From a virus: DNA of 23,776 nucleotides. A program made the translations under genes and the position numbers. Shown piece by piece: positions 14,341 through 21,435 of the stretch (its first letter is position 1; every line of letters starts with the position of its first letter). Location of the stretch: positions 1-23,776 of IMG/VR virus record IMGVR_UViG_3300006921_000156; one strand, written 5' to 3'. The notes beneath the pieces are model-generated. The model did not search any database. It was not told the origin of the DNA and worked only from the letters and a program-made list of their open reading frames with translations.

Positions 14341-16874
14341 TGGCAGCAGATTTTAACTTAACCAATCAATACATATCAGCAAGTTTTGACAACCTTATGC
14401 AAAACTCTGGTAGTATACCAGTAAATGGATTAGGAACACAAATTAATAACCTAACAGTTACTTCTTCTTTTGCAACAACAGCATCTTATGCTTTAAATTC
14501 AGAAGCACAAGTAAGTGCATCTTATGCAAATAGAGCAGGTGTAGCAGATGCAGTAAGTGGTAGTAATGTAGTAGGTAATGTTGCAACAGCTTCAGTTGCA
14601 TTAACAGCTACCTCAGCATCACATGCTATTATAGCTAACAGTGCTTTAACGGCAACTTCTGCAAGTCATGCATTAACAAGTAATACTTCAATAAGTGCTT
14701 CACATGCTTTACAAGCAAATAATGCTACAACTGCAACTACAGCAACGACAGCCTCTTATGTAACTACAGCTCAAACAGCATCTTATGTAGCAGCAGCAAA
14801 TATAGACGGAACAGTAGCAACAGCAACTAGTGCATCACATGCATTAAGAGCTGATATAAGTGATGATGTAGCTTCTACTGCAAGATTAAATGTAACAGAT
14901 ATAACTGCAAGTAATGCAACATTTACTTCAGCTTCAATTGGGTATTTAAAAACAGTAACAGGTTCAGCAACAATCATAGGAGATGAATACATTATTTTAA
15001 ATGCTGATTCACCAACTAAAAGGTTTGCTGGAATAAAAGTATATGATAGTGGATCTGGTTTAACAGGGTCGTTTGAATGGGATAGTGTAGATGATAACTG
15101 GATACAAGTCGAAACAGGAGGAACATCAGCAGGTATGCTTACAGGTATATCTGGTAGTAAAGGCTCAGAAGCTTATCCTTCTAACAATACAATATTAAAA
15201 GGTACAGGTAACCATACAGTACAAAATTCTATTATAACAGATAATGGATCATTAGTAACTGTAGCAGGTGACGTATCAGCATCATCATTTGTAGGAGATG
15301 GTTCAGGTTTATCAAATATTTCACCAGCCTCATCTTCTTATGCATTAAGTGCATCATTTGCACAAACAGCATCATATGCTGCCAATGCAGGTGATTGGGA
15401 TGGACAATTTAGTGGTTCAGCAAACATAACAGGTAGTTTAATTGTTAGTAGAAGTAGTGGTCAAGCATTAACTTCAGATGGTAACTTTACTGCTAATTTA
15501 TTCACACCTTCAGCATTTTCAGAACATCAAATAATTACAGCACCATCATTTACTAAAACAGCAGGTGTAACCAAACCATTTACGGTCAACCAGATGGTTT
15601 ACCAAGACTTTGCATTTGGTTCAGGTTATTATGAAAATACCTGGATGATATCTCAGTGGGATAGTGCAGGTTTCAACTACGGTAGTGATATGTTAATGGG
15701 TGGTACAAGAATAAATGCTAGTTTAGTTGCAAGTGGAAGTGGTACAGCAGCACAAAAAACTGCAGCATTCTCTGTATTAGACGATACATTTAATAGTGGA
15801 GATGGAGTAGCAGATGCAGTAGCAAGATATTATGGTAGAACGATGGAGCTTGGTTTATACAACAGTGAAACGATTGTTGTAGGTAACAACTTAACTAACC
15901 CTGTTGGGTACATGACTCAAAATCTTCACTTAACTGCTGAAGATCAAGTAATAATTGGTTCAGCACAAGGAGTTTCTTACCCTTATAAAAGTGGTACAAG
16001 AGCATGGGATGGAACAGGATCAGATACTAAAGATATAAAGTTTTACTATACAGGATCAGCTTGCTTTATACAGACAGGTTCAGCAACTGGACCAGCAGTA
16101 CAGATAACTGGTTCGTTAAACATAACAGGAAGTGGGTTAAATGAATCTACAATAGTAGGTAACATTAAACAATCATTCCCATCGCCAGGTAATAACCAAA
16201 CAGTAGGTTTAGCTGAATTAAGTGGTACTAACACAATAGGTGGTAAAAACTATACTAATAAAAACTTATTTGTAGCAGACTTTAATGCATTTGGAGAACA
16301 ATTTAGAGATTATTACTCAATAGAATACTACGATGGCTTTGCATATAATTATGGTACAGAGTTTAACATTAATGGTATAAAATCAAGACTTGGATTAGTA
16401 GTTTCAGGTTCAGGAGGAGGAAGAACAGGAGAGATAGCAGTAGTAGATAACCAAGACGGTACAGGTACTGTAAAAATATCTACTGGAGATCAAGTAGGTG
16501 TAGAAATTAGTGCAGGTAATAAAGGTATTAAAGTTACAGGTGCAGTATCATCAGTTATAACTACACTTGGAATATCTTCTAATACAGCATCTTTAGATTT
16601 ACAAGATGGTGATGCATATATCTTAAACTTAGTATCTGGTTCTGATACACATTTAGATGCAACTAATATTTCTACTAATGGAAGTCAAACAGTATCTTTA
16701 AGAGTTAATCAACCAGGAACAGGACACGGAACAATATCATTTGCACCAGAGTTTAAGTTTGCAGGAGGTACAGCACCAACGGCAACTGCTACTTCAAATG
16801 CAGAAGACATACTTACGTTCCAAACATACGCAGGAACAAACGTTTACGGAACAGCAGCATTAAATTTAAGTTAA
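14340..16874 (+). CDS. Tail fibre protein with Ala-Ser repeat stalk
   Basis: This is an 844-residue protein. Residues 1-35 may be the attachment region. Residues 36-150 carry about ten degenerate copies of an (T/S)AS(Y/H)A(L/x)xA unit, predicted to form a trimeric beta/coiled stalk. Residues 190-260 form a compact module (GYLKTVTGSATIIGDEYIIL, FAGIKVYDSGSGLTGSFEWD) found in many marine phage fibres. Another TASYA pair sits near residue 340. The remainder is Gly/Ser/Thr-rich beta structure with two related segments (GSGYYENTWMISQWDSAGF and FRDYYSIEYYDGFAYNYGTE), suggesting duplicated receptor-binding or shaft modules. No C-terminal intramolecular chaperone is evident. It should bind the host surface together with the next gene. 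Confidence 0.8.
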   Translation: MAADFNLTNQYISASFDNLMQNSGSIPVNGLGTQINNLTVTSSFATTASYALNSEAQVSASYANRAGVADAVSGSNVVGNVATASVALTATSASHAIIANSALTATSASHALTSNTSISASHALQANNATTATTATTASYVTTAQTASYVAAANIDGTVATATSASHALRADISDDVASTARLNVTDITASNATFTSASIGYLKTVTGSATIIGDEYIILNADSPTKRFAGIKVYDSGSGLTGSFEWDSVDDNWIQVETGGTSAGMLTGISGSKGSEAYPSNNTILKGTGNHTVQNSIITDNGSLVTVAGDVSASSFVGDGSGLSNISPASSSYALSASFAQTASYAANAGDWDGQFSGSANITGSLIVSRSSGQALTSDGNFTANLFTPSAFSEHQIITAPSFTKTAGVTKPFTVNQMVYQDFAFGSGYYENTWMISQWDSAGFNYGSDMLMGGTRINASLVASGSGTAAQKTAAFSVLDDTFNSGDGVADAVARYYGRTMELGLYNSETIVVGNNLTNPVGYMTQNLHLTAEDQVIIGSAQGVSYPYKSGTRAWDGTGSDTKDIKFYYTGSACFIQTGSATGPAVQITGSLNITGSGLNESTIVGNIKQSFPSPGNNQTVGLAELSGTNTIGGKNYTNKNLFVADFNAFGEQFRDYYSIEYYDGFAYNYGTEFNINGIKSRLGLVVSGSGGGRTGEIAVVDNQDGTGTVKISTGDQVGVEISAGNKGIKVTGAVSSVITTLGISSNTASLDLQDGDAYILNLVSGSDTHLDATNISTNGSQTVSLRVNQPGTGHGTISFAPEFKFAGGTAPTATATSNAEDILTFQTYAGTNVYGTAALNLS
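14468..14860 (+). repeat. Degenerate repeat in the tail fibre stalk
   Basis: Repeated GCATCTTATGCA-, GCATCACATGCA- and GCAAGTCATGCA-like strings encode ASYA and ASHA units at roughly 30-60 base intervals. A further pair occurs near 15335-15380. The array is an obvious substrate for recombination between fibres. Confidence 0.65.
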
Positions 16875-16875
16875 C

Positions 16876-17643
16876 ATGGGATTAGTTAAACCATTTGCCT
16901 TTATGGGGTCATCAGCAGCAGGTGAACTAGTCAATGACGGTTTAGTTCTTTATCTAGATGCTGGAGATACATCAAGTTATCCAGGATCAGGAACTACATG
17001 GACTGATTTAAGTAGTACTGGTCAAAACTTTACTCTTTATGGATCACCAACTCCTGTACATACATCAGGTGAACAAGGGTACTTTACTATGGATGGTAGT
17101 AGCACGTACTTTCAAAATTCAGTTTCTAATGCTTATATTACACCTGCATCTTCGTCAGTAGAGTGGACTATAGAAACTATTTCAGATACTACTACATTAT
17201 CAGGCTATAGAGGTTTAGCAACAGTATGGCACAGTGGTACTAATCAAGTATGGTGGCATGGTTTATCAGGAGCAACATCAGGAGGTATACACTGGGCATT
17301 AAGAGAAGATCCAGCACAAGGTGGTTCTTCACAATTTTATAACAGTTCAGCTATATACTCTCTTAACACACTAACCCATATGGTATGGAAAGTAAATTAT
17401 ACTGCACAAACATTAAACTGCTGGTTAAACGGTACTCAAGTTATTACAGATGATGCATTAACAATAGACAGTATGGATACGGCAGGATCAGATTCTTACT
17501 TACAGATAGGTAAACAAAATTCAGGTAATTATTGGAGTGGTAAAATAGCAATGGTTAGAATATATAACGAGTATGGATTTACTACAGAAAATGCAGAACA
17601 GAACTATGATTACTGGAAAAATACAAGAGGATACGCAATTTAA
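16876..17643 (+). CDS. LamG/concanavalin A-like lectin tail fibre or adhesin
   Basis: This 255-residue protein starts 1 base after the tail fibre stop. Residues 15-65 show the phage LamG signature: DGLVLYLDAGDTSSYPGSGT, TWTDLSSTGQNFTLYGSP and GYFTMDGSSTYFQ. The domain closes with LTHMVWKVNYTAQTLNCWLN, SYLQIGKQNSGNYWSGKIAM and VRIYNEY. That is a jelly-roll carbohydrate-binding fold. As a virion protein it probably contributes glycan recognition at the fibre tip. The last residues (NYDYWKNTRGYAI) are typical for this group. The adjacent sugar-modification cassette makes glycan biology a theme in this phage. Confidence 0.8.
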   Translation: MGLVKPFAFMGSSAAGELVNDGLVLYLDAGDTSSYPGSGTTWTDLSSTGQNFTLYGSPTPVHTSGEQGYFTMDGSSTYFQNSVSNAYITPASSSVEWTIETISDTTTLSGYRGLATVWHSGTNQVWWHGLSGATSGGIHWALREDPAQGGSSQFYNSSAIYSLNTLTHMVWKVNYTAQTLNCWLNGTQVITDDALTIDSMDTAGSDSYLQIGKQNSGNYWSGKIAMVRIYNEYGFTTENAEQNYDYWKNTRGYAI

Positions 17644-17655
17644 CATTTATTAATT

Positions 17656-17790
17656 ATGAAAACATATACAAGAGAAGAACTTACAAACTTAACATCAGAT
17701 CAATTTAATGCTTTATCTAAAGCAGAACAAGATGATGTAAGAGCACAAGGTAGAGCTTTTTTAGCTGCTGACCAAAGTGAATTAGCATAA
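17656..17790 (+). CDS. 44-residue hypothetical protein
   Basis: A 44-codon ORF (MKTYTREELTNLTSDQFNAL and onward, ending AADQSELA) starts after the leader TTATTAATT and ends 71 bases before the strong terminator. It is hydrophilic and helical, with no membrane segment. It is the last gene of the late operon. Codon use matches its neighbours. Function is unknown. Confidence 0.55.
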   Translation: MKTYTREELTNLTSDQFNALSKAEQDDVRAQGRAFLAADQSELA

Positions 17791-17813
17791 TATTTAATTC
17801 CCATGATTAAATA

Positions 17814-17859
17814 AAAAAGGATTACTTTCCAAGTTTCAGCCATGGTACAATTCCTTTTT
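17814..17859 (+). other. Long-loop inverted repeat before the terminator
   Basis: AAAAAGGA (17814-17821) and TCCTTTTT (17852-17859) are perfect 8-base complements around a 30-base loop that contains AGCCATGGT. It sits immediately before the intrinsic terminator, so the mRNA 3' end would carry two stacked hairpins. It may protect the 3' end or be a second terminator. Confidence 0.45.
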
Positions 17860-17861
17860 AT

Positions 17862-17886
17862 AGAGCCTCTATGGCTCTTTTTTTTT
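17862..17886 (+). terminator. Strong intrinsic terminator of the late operon
   Basis: AGAGCC (17862-17867) pairs with GGCTCT (17873-17878) around a TCTAT loop, followed directly by a run of nine T (17878-17886). It marks the end of the structural operon. The sigma-like gene begins 58 bases further on. Confidence 0.9.
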
Positions 17887-17909
17887 CTTTTATGGTAAAA
17901 GTTGGATAG

Positions 17910-17938
17910 TTATAATAAAGTTCTTATTTTATAATAAA
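17910..17938 (+). promoter_or_regulatory. Promoter-like direct repeat TTATAATAAA x2
   Basis: TTATAATAAA occurs at 17910-17919 and again at 17929-17938, spaced by 9 bases, just upstream of the sigma-like gene and after a strong terminator, so a promoter is expected here. AAAGTTCTTAT between them recurs, reverse-oriented, before the minus-strand gene near 23050. Confidence 0.45.
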
Positions 17939-17943
17939 CAAGT

Positions 17944-18498
17944 ATGACAGAAGCAGAAAAAAGAAGATTAGTTACCGAAGAAATAGGTAGCATATACGAA
18001 CAACTTGTAATTAATTGTAAAAAGACTTGTGGTGCAGGGTACGACAAATGGGGTGAAGACTTATTAGCTATGTGTGTTGAAATGTTCTTAGAAAAAGATA
18101 CTGAATACATATATAAAGTTTACACAGATGGTAAGTTAGAAAACTTCTTAACATTTATGATGAGCTTTCAGTTAAAGTCTAGTACCACAAGGTTTTTTCA
18201 TAGGTATAGAAAGCATATGAGTATGAATAGAGAGTTGTATGATAATATGGCTGTTGAACAACAAAGAGTAGCTAGAAATACTGCCTTTGAAGACGAACAG
18301 TCAGAAGTTTACACCTGTATGAAGAAAGTAATAGATAAGTTAAACCCTTATGAAAAGATGTTAGTTAATGAAATAATGATAGAAGGAGCAAGATACAATA
18401 CAACATCAGAGAAGTATAAGATTAATTACCACTCATTAAAAGGTGACTATAAAAAAGTTCAAATGAAAATAAGAAAATTATGCAAACACCTTATATAA
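17944..18498 (+). CDS. Sigma-70-like RNA polymerase sigma factor
   Basis: This 184-residue protein has a region 2-like helix pair: YDKWGEDLLAMCVEMFLEKD at 33-52, then FLTFMMSFQLKSSTTRFFHR with YRK after it at 69-91. That matches the DDLxQE / Arg-Arg pattern of core-binding and -10 recognition helices. After a linker, residues 124-180 resemble region 4 (CMKKVIDKLNPYEKMLVNEI, SEKYKINYHSLKGDYKKVQM), ending in a helix-turn-helix-like basic segment. The phage could use it to redirect host RNA polymerase to late promoters. It is the first gene after the late terminator and has its own promoter-like region. The domain match is by eye, so a different helical DNA-binding protein remains possible. Confidence 0.55.
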   Translation: MTEAEKRRLVTEEIGSIYEQLVINCKKTCGAGYDKWGEDLLAMCVEMFLEKDTEYIYKVYTDGKLENFLTFMMSFQLKSSTTRFFHRYRKHMSMNRELYDNMAVEQQRVARNTAFEDEQSEVYTCMKKVIDKLNPYEKMLVNEIMIEGARYNTTSEKYKINYHSLKGDYKKVQMKIRKLCKHLI

Positions 18499-18668
18499 TA
18501 TCTCTAATAGTTAACATAGGACTAATTATGTTAGTTCTCTCGTTAGTTTATCCTCGTTTAATAGCAAGATATAGGAGAAAGAAGAAACAAGGAGAGATAC
18601 AAGAATACAATAGAATAAAACGATATGTCAATGAATATTTAGATTCGTTAAGAACTGATGACAATTGA
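18480..18668 (+). CDS. Small N-anchored membrane protein
   Basis: This 62-residue protein has one hydrophobic segment at residues 5-24 (YIISLIVNIGLIMLVLSLVY) followed by a strongly basic stretch (RLIARYRRKKK) and a charged helix. It is therefore an N-out single-span anchor with a cytoplasmic tail. It overlaps the sigma-like gene by 19 bases and the next membrane gene by 11. It could be part of a lysis or membrane-association function, but no lysis enzyme lies nearby. Confidence 0.6.
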   Translation: MQTPYIISLIVNIGLIMLVLSLVYPRLIARYRRKKKQGEIQEYNRIKRYVNEYLDSLRTDDN

Positions 18669-18930
18669 TCTATTTAATTTAATAGGATTAGCTTATCTAT
18701 CAAATATGGTAGTAAGCGAGTTTAAACCAATACAACCTGCTAAGGAGAAGGTAGTCGAGTTTCTTTATACACATTTACCTCCCTTATCGATCCTTCTTAC
18801 GTGCAGCAAATGTCTGGCTTTTTGGTTAGGTCTGTTTATATACGTAGACATTTTCCATGCTGCACTAGCAGGTTTCTTTGGTTATTTAGTTAAACACTTA
18901 ATTGATAGAATTAATTTCTGGTATGAGTGA
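18658..18930 (+). CDS. Membrane protein with CxxC motif (DUF1360-like)
   Basis: This is a 90-residue protein with hydrophobic segments around residues 5-20, 38-62 and 64-80. A TCSKCLAFWLGLF motif at about residues 48-60 resembles small phage and bacterial membrane proteins in which a CxxC pair precedes a Trp-containing helix. DUF1360 is the closest family I can recall. It overlaps the previous gene by 11 bases and the next by 8. The role is unknown; the Cys pair could bind metal or form a disulfide. Confidence 0.55.
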   Translation: MTIDLFNLIGLAYLSNMVVSEFKPIQPAKEKVVEFLYTHLPPLSILLTCSKCLAFWLGLFIYVDIFHAALAGFFGYLVKHLIDRINFWYE

Positions 18931-19126
18931 ATGGTTATTAAATGATTTCCCTAAGTATCAAGGTAAGACCTTACGTAGTGATGTAAAAGATGCTTATACT
19001 AAAGCAGAGACGATTATTTCCGGTGTAGTTACGTTGCCTGATTGTGATTGTCAATATGGTTCCTACCAAAACAAAATAAATAAGTTATATGAACAATGGC
19101 TACTAAGTGGACAAAATACAAAGTAA
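18923..19126 (+). CDS. 67-residue hypothetical protein
   Basis: I choose the ATG at 18923, which overlaps the preceding stop in ATGAGTGA; an upstream TTG at 18902 is in frame but unlikely. The protein (MSEWLLNDFPKYQGKTLRSD and onward) is hydrophilic, with a DCDCQYGS stretch near residue 42 and no membrane segment. It belongs to a run of tightly overlapping small genes and overlaps the next by 31 bases. Confidence 0.55.
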   Translation: MSEWLLNDFPKYQGKTLRSDVKDAYTKAETIISGVVTLPDCDCQYGSYQNKINKLYEQWLLSGQNTK

Positions 19127-19566
19127 AAAGAGCAGATTACATAACTGATAACTATATTAAAGATGTAGAGCATTACCTTTATAATGACTTACCAATAGAT
19201 AAGTTTTATGAAGATACTAATATATCAAAGTTTAATCAAAGAGTTATAGAAGGTCTACTAAAGAAAGGAGAGAAGTATACTAGATTAAAGCATGAAAGAG
19301 ATCATATAGTACTTACCAGCTTTGGTAGATGTATAAACACTCATTTAGTTAAACAGTTCTGTATGAGGATATCAGCTCATACTTTTCACCTATATGTAAC
19401 AGGTAAGAAGATTAACTTACCAAAAATATTTAAACAAGAGAAGTGGGAGTATGACTTTAATGTAATAAAAAACAAGTATATAAAAAATAAATGGAAGTAT
19501 CAAGACACTTCTAAATATAGTTATTATGCAGGTAAAGCTAAAGAAAAAAGAACTAAGTATAAGTGA
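19096..19566 (+). CDS. Basic protein of unknown function
   Basis: This 156-residue protein is very basic and Tyr-rich: KRADYITDNYIKDVEHYLYN, LLKKGEKYTRLKHERDHIVL, FKQEKWEYDFNVIKNKYIKN. Its helical N-terminal segment (ADYITDNY through FYEDTNIS) might be a DNA-binding helix-turn-helix of the kind that opens with 'xYLxxNYxxxxxxxIA' in phage proteins, but this is only suggestive. C81 and C90 are separated by nine residues and do not form a clear metal site. It overlaps both neighbours. Confidence 0.5.
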   Translation: MATKWTKYKVKRADYITDNYIKDVEHYLYNDLPIDKFYEDTNISKFNQRVIEGLLKKGEKYTRLKHERDHIVLTSFGRCINTHLVKQFCMRISAHTFHLYVTGKKINLPKIFKQEKWEYDFNVIKNKYIKNKWKYQDTSKYSYYAGKAKEKRTKYK

Positions 19567-19660
19567 GGGTTTATTCACTAGTGTAGTTTATATAAAAGGA
19601 GAAAATATACCTCTTGAAGTAGGTAGAGAAGTTACTAAGTTTCTAAAAAACTTTCATTAA
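19526..19660 (+). CDS. 44-residue ORF overlapping the basic protein gene
   Basis: An ATG inside the preceding gene opens a 44-codon frame that fills most of the following gap and ends in TAA. The sequence (MQVKLKKKELSISEGLFTSV and onward, then PLEVGREVTKFLKNF) looks like a small globular alpha/beta protein rather than random translation. The overlap is 41 bases, longer than for its neighbours. Confidence is limited by its size. Confidence 0.4.
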   Translation: MQVKLKKKELSISEGLFTSVVYIKGENIPLEVGREVTKFLKNFH

Positions 19661-19686
19661 AAGTTGTTGTTTCGGTATTTTCTGCC

Positions 19687-19720
19687 TATCTTATATTATA
19701 TAACCAAAAAGTATAAGATA
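19687..19720 (+). promoter_or_regulatory. Perfect inverted repeat that includes the first base of the kinase start codon
   Basis: TATCTTATA (19687-19695) and TATAAGATA (19712-19720) are perfect 9-base complements separated by 16 bases. The right arm ends on the A of the ATG. As DNA it is an operator-like dyad; as RNA it would fold the start region into a hairpin. A TATATTATATAA promoter-like string overlaps the left arm. Confidence 0.6.
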
Positions 19721-20253
19721 TGAAAATAGCAATAAGTGGAGCTCAATCCACTGGTAAGACAACCTTACTAAACTCAATTAAAAAAGACTTTCGAAGAAAT
19801 GGTTCGTTACCAAAGTTTACATTCTTTGATGAGTTAACAAGAAAGATTCACCAAGAAGGTATAAAGATAAATGAGGATGGAGATAATCTAACTCAGTTAT
19901 TAACACTAAACGTTCATGTAAATAATATAGTTTATCCTAATTTTGTTAGTGATAGAAGTATTATAGATGCAGTTTGTTATACACATTACTTGTATTCAGA
20001 AGATAAGGTAAGTGAATGGGTAATGAATTATGCAACTAATGTAATGAAGCAGATAGTGTTTCTCTATGATAGAATTTATTATCTACCGAATGAACTACCG
20101 ATTAAAGATGATGGGGTAAGGAGTAGTAGTGAAACGTTTAGAGACGATATAGTAGAGTTATTTGAGTACTATATAGAAGAGTATAACCTGCCGGTAATTA
20201 AGTTACAAGGTACGGTAGCAGAAAGAACTAACCAATTTTATAATACATTATGA
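19720..20253 (+). CDS. P-loop kinase, AAA_28/NadR-like nucleotide kinase
   Basis: This 177-residue protein opens with MKIAISGAQSTGKTT, whose GAQSTGKT at 7-14 is the Walker A loop. FFDELTRK at 35-42 and FVSDRSIIDAVCYTHYL near 76-92 match the NadR nicotinamide-riboside-kinase-like group (SDRSxxD: Asp78 acts as the metal/base residue). The C-terminal YYIEEYNLPVIKLQGTVAER is the typical last strand and helix. The likely role is phosphorylating a nucleoside or nicotinamide riboside, which could help phage nucleotide or NAD metabolism. It overlaps the next gene by 4 bases (ATGA), and the unusual inverted repeat may regulate it. Confidence 0.75.
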   Translation: MKIAISGAQSTGKTTLLNSIKKDFRRNGSLPKFTFFDELTRKIHQEGIKINEDGDNLTQLLTLNVHVNNIVYPNFVSDRSIIDAVCYTHYLYSEDKVSEWVMNYATNVMKQIVFLYDRIYYLPNELPIKDDGVRSSSETFRDDIVELFEYYIEEYNLPVIKLQGTVAERTNQFYNTL

Positions 20254-20606
20254 ACATAGATACATTAAAATATTTTAACGAAGCAAACGAGTACTGGACT
20301 GAAAAAGGATACAATAAAGCAGATAATTGTGCAGTCATCAACTATAAAGATAAGTGTTGGTGTTGGATAAGAGAGAGTAAAGACGATAGCAGTCATGTTC
20401 ATATTAGTAGATTCGTATCAGATAATAAGAGAGAAGGATTGGGTAGTAAGATGATTTATATATTGAAGGATGGGTATACAAGTATAAGTGCATGGGTGAA
20501 ACCAAAGTTGTTTAGTTTTTATTTAAAGCATGACTTTGTAGTTCAAGACGATAGTATGGATGAGTACGGGTATTATTACTTAACTTATGATAGACTGGAG
20601 AGGTAG
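20250..20606 (+). CDS. GNAT-like N-acetyltransferase
   Basis: This is a 118-residue protein. KREGLGSKMIYILK (60-73) resembles the acetyl-CoA pyrophosphate-binding motif A (Q/RxxGxG/A) of GNAT enzymes, with Lys in the first position. The preceding strand SHVHISRFVSD and the later FYLKHDFVVQ (90-99, the usual 'fYxxxGF' end of the domain) fit the fold. It is shorter than most GNATs (about 140-160), so the first strand-helix unit is abbreviated. The ATGA overlap couples it to the kinase gene. The substrate is unknown. Confidence 0.55.
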   Translation: MNIDTLKYFNEANEYWTEKGYNKADNCAVINYKDKCWCWIRESKDDSSHVHISRFVSDNKREGLGSKMIYILKDGYTSISAWVKPKLFSFYLKHDFVVQDDSMDEYGYYYLTYDRLER

Positions 20607-20742
20607 TCATAGAGTAATAACTATAATAGTCTCAGTAATAGATACCATATATAGAACAATAGATAATCCAGTAAGATAAACGATAGGTAACTTCTTATCT
20701 CTCCCTTACTATTTATATAATGATAATATAATAGGTTAAACA
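20607..20742 (+). promoter_or_regulatory. Intergenic region with a bulged hairpin before the small terminase
   Basis: The 136 bases have no good ORF. AGTAAGATAA (20670-20679) can pair with TTATCT (20695-20700) and TACT (20707-20710) across a six-base bulge. AT-rich promoter-like stretches (TATTTATATAATGATAATAT) lie just before the small terminase ATG. A promoter for the packaging genes is plausible. Confidence 0.35.
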
Positions 20743-21123
20743 ATGGCAGGACAACGATTGACAGAGAAGGAAACAAAGGATAGAGTAATGGAAGCTTACA
20801 AGTATAGGTATGAAGCTGATAAACCAATAAGACAAGAAGATTGGGTTCGAATGTGTCACACACTATATGGCGATAAATCAGAACAGCAATACTGCCAATA
20901 CTTTACTGCAGCAAGAGATGTTTGGGAGAATGGTTTACAAAACAAATTAGAACAAATGCTTGAACCAGCAGCCAATCAATTAAGGTTACTACTTAATGAT
21001 GACTCACCTGCCATTAGACAAAGAGCTATAGATCAGATAATGAAGTATACAGGTAGAGATATAGAAAGAAAGCTTATAAAGGCTGAAATACAAAACATTA
21101 CAATAGGGTTCCAGGAGGAGTAA
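20743..21123 (+). CDS. Probable terminase small subunit
   Basis: This is a 126-residue, mostly helical protein. The N-terminal 60 residues contain a helix set (TEKETKDRVMEAYKYRYEAD, WVRMCHTLYGDKSEQQYCQY) that could bind DNA. The C-terminal half (KLEQMLEPAANQLRLLLNDD, SPAIRQRAIDQIMKYTGRDI) matches a stretch I associate with small terminase or terminase-adjacent DNA-binding proteins. It precedes the large subunit, as is usual, but 308 bases separate them, an odd gap. Its start is set by GGTTAAACAATG. The role would be recognition of the packaging site and loading of the large subunit. Confidence 0.65.
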   Translation: MAGQRLTEKETKDRVMEAYKYRYEADKPIRQEDWVRMCHTLYGDKSEQQYCQYFTAARDVWENGLQNKLEQMLEPAANQLRLLLNDDSPAIRQRAIDQIMKYTGRDIERKLIKAEIQNITIGFQEE

Positions 21124-21124
21124 G

Positions 21125-21185
21125 TATAAGAAAAACTTATAGTTATACCCCTCACTCCTTTCAGTCGTTCGGGTTACCGGGGGTA
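21125..21185 (+). other. GC-enriched structured segment between terminase genes
   Basis: TATAAG-AAAAA-CTTATA (21125-21141) is a perfect 6-base hairpin just after the small terminase stop. TACCCC (21146-21151) pairs with GGGGTA (21180-21185) around a segment that holds CGG-GTTA-CCG. The C/G runs are unlike the AT-rich surroundings. It may be a terminator, a leader structure for the large terminase, or a packaging recognition site. Confidence 0.4.
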
Positions 21186-21231
21186 ATAAACCGTAATAGT
21201 CTTCCTAATATAAAATAAAGATAGAATAAAA

Positions 21232-21435
21232 TTGACAAGTTACAAACTTATTTTAAAGAAAGTTTTTTTACTTTGTAGGTTATTGGTATCTAAGGTAAAA
21301 AGTACCTATCTTGACTATAACTATACTTGTGGCTATTTACCCGTAGGAGTTACGCTAGGTTTAGTTGTGTCCTTAGGGAAAAGTTACTATCTTGGCTTAG
21401 ACTATGGTCTAGTCAATAACACCGGTAAAGAATGA
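21232..21435 (+). CDS. Doubtful TTG-start ORF before the large terminase
   Basis: A 67-codon frame with a TTG start ends in TGA, overlapping the large terminase ATG by 4 bases (ATGA). Its hydrophobic, Tyr/Gly-rich product (YLPVGVTLGLVVSLGKSYYL) has no recognised motif. TTGACA at 21232 could equally be a -35 promoter element, and the stretch is T-rich. The coupling-type overlap argues for it; the lack of an ATG argues against. Confidence 0.25.
   Translation: MTSYKLILKKVFLLCRLLVSKVKSTYLDYNYTCGYLPVGVTLGLVVSLGKSYYLGLDYGLVNNTGKE

Noticed and set aside
14468-14860. CRISPR-like repetitive stretch
   Set aside because: Repeats are short, degenerate and in frame, encoding ASYA/ASHA units of a tail fibre stalk, with no regular spacers.
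18902-18922. Upstream TTG start for the 67-residue gene
   Set aside because: It would add seven residues inside the preceding membrane protein gene; the ATG at 18923 gives the same short-overlap arrangement as the neighbouring genes.
21146-21185. tRNA T-arm-like GTTCGGGTTAC string
   Set aside because: It has no matching acceptor stem, anticodon loop or CCA; the stems that can form do not make a cloverleaf.
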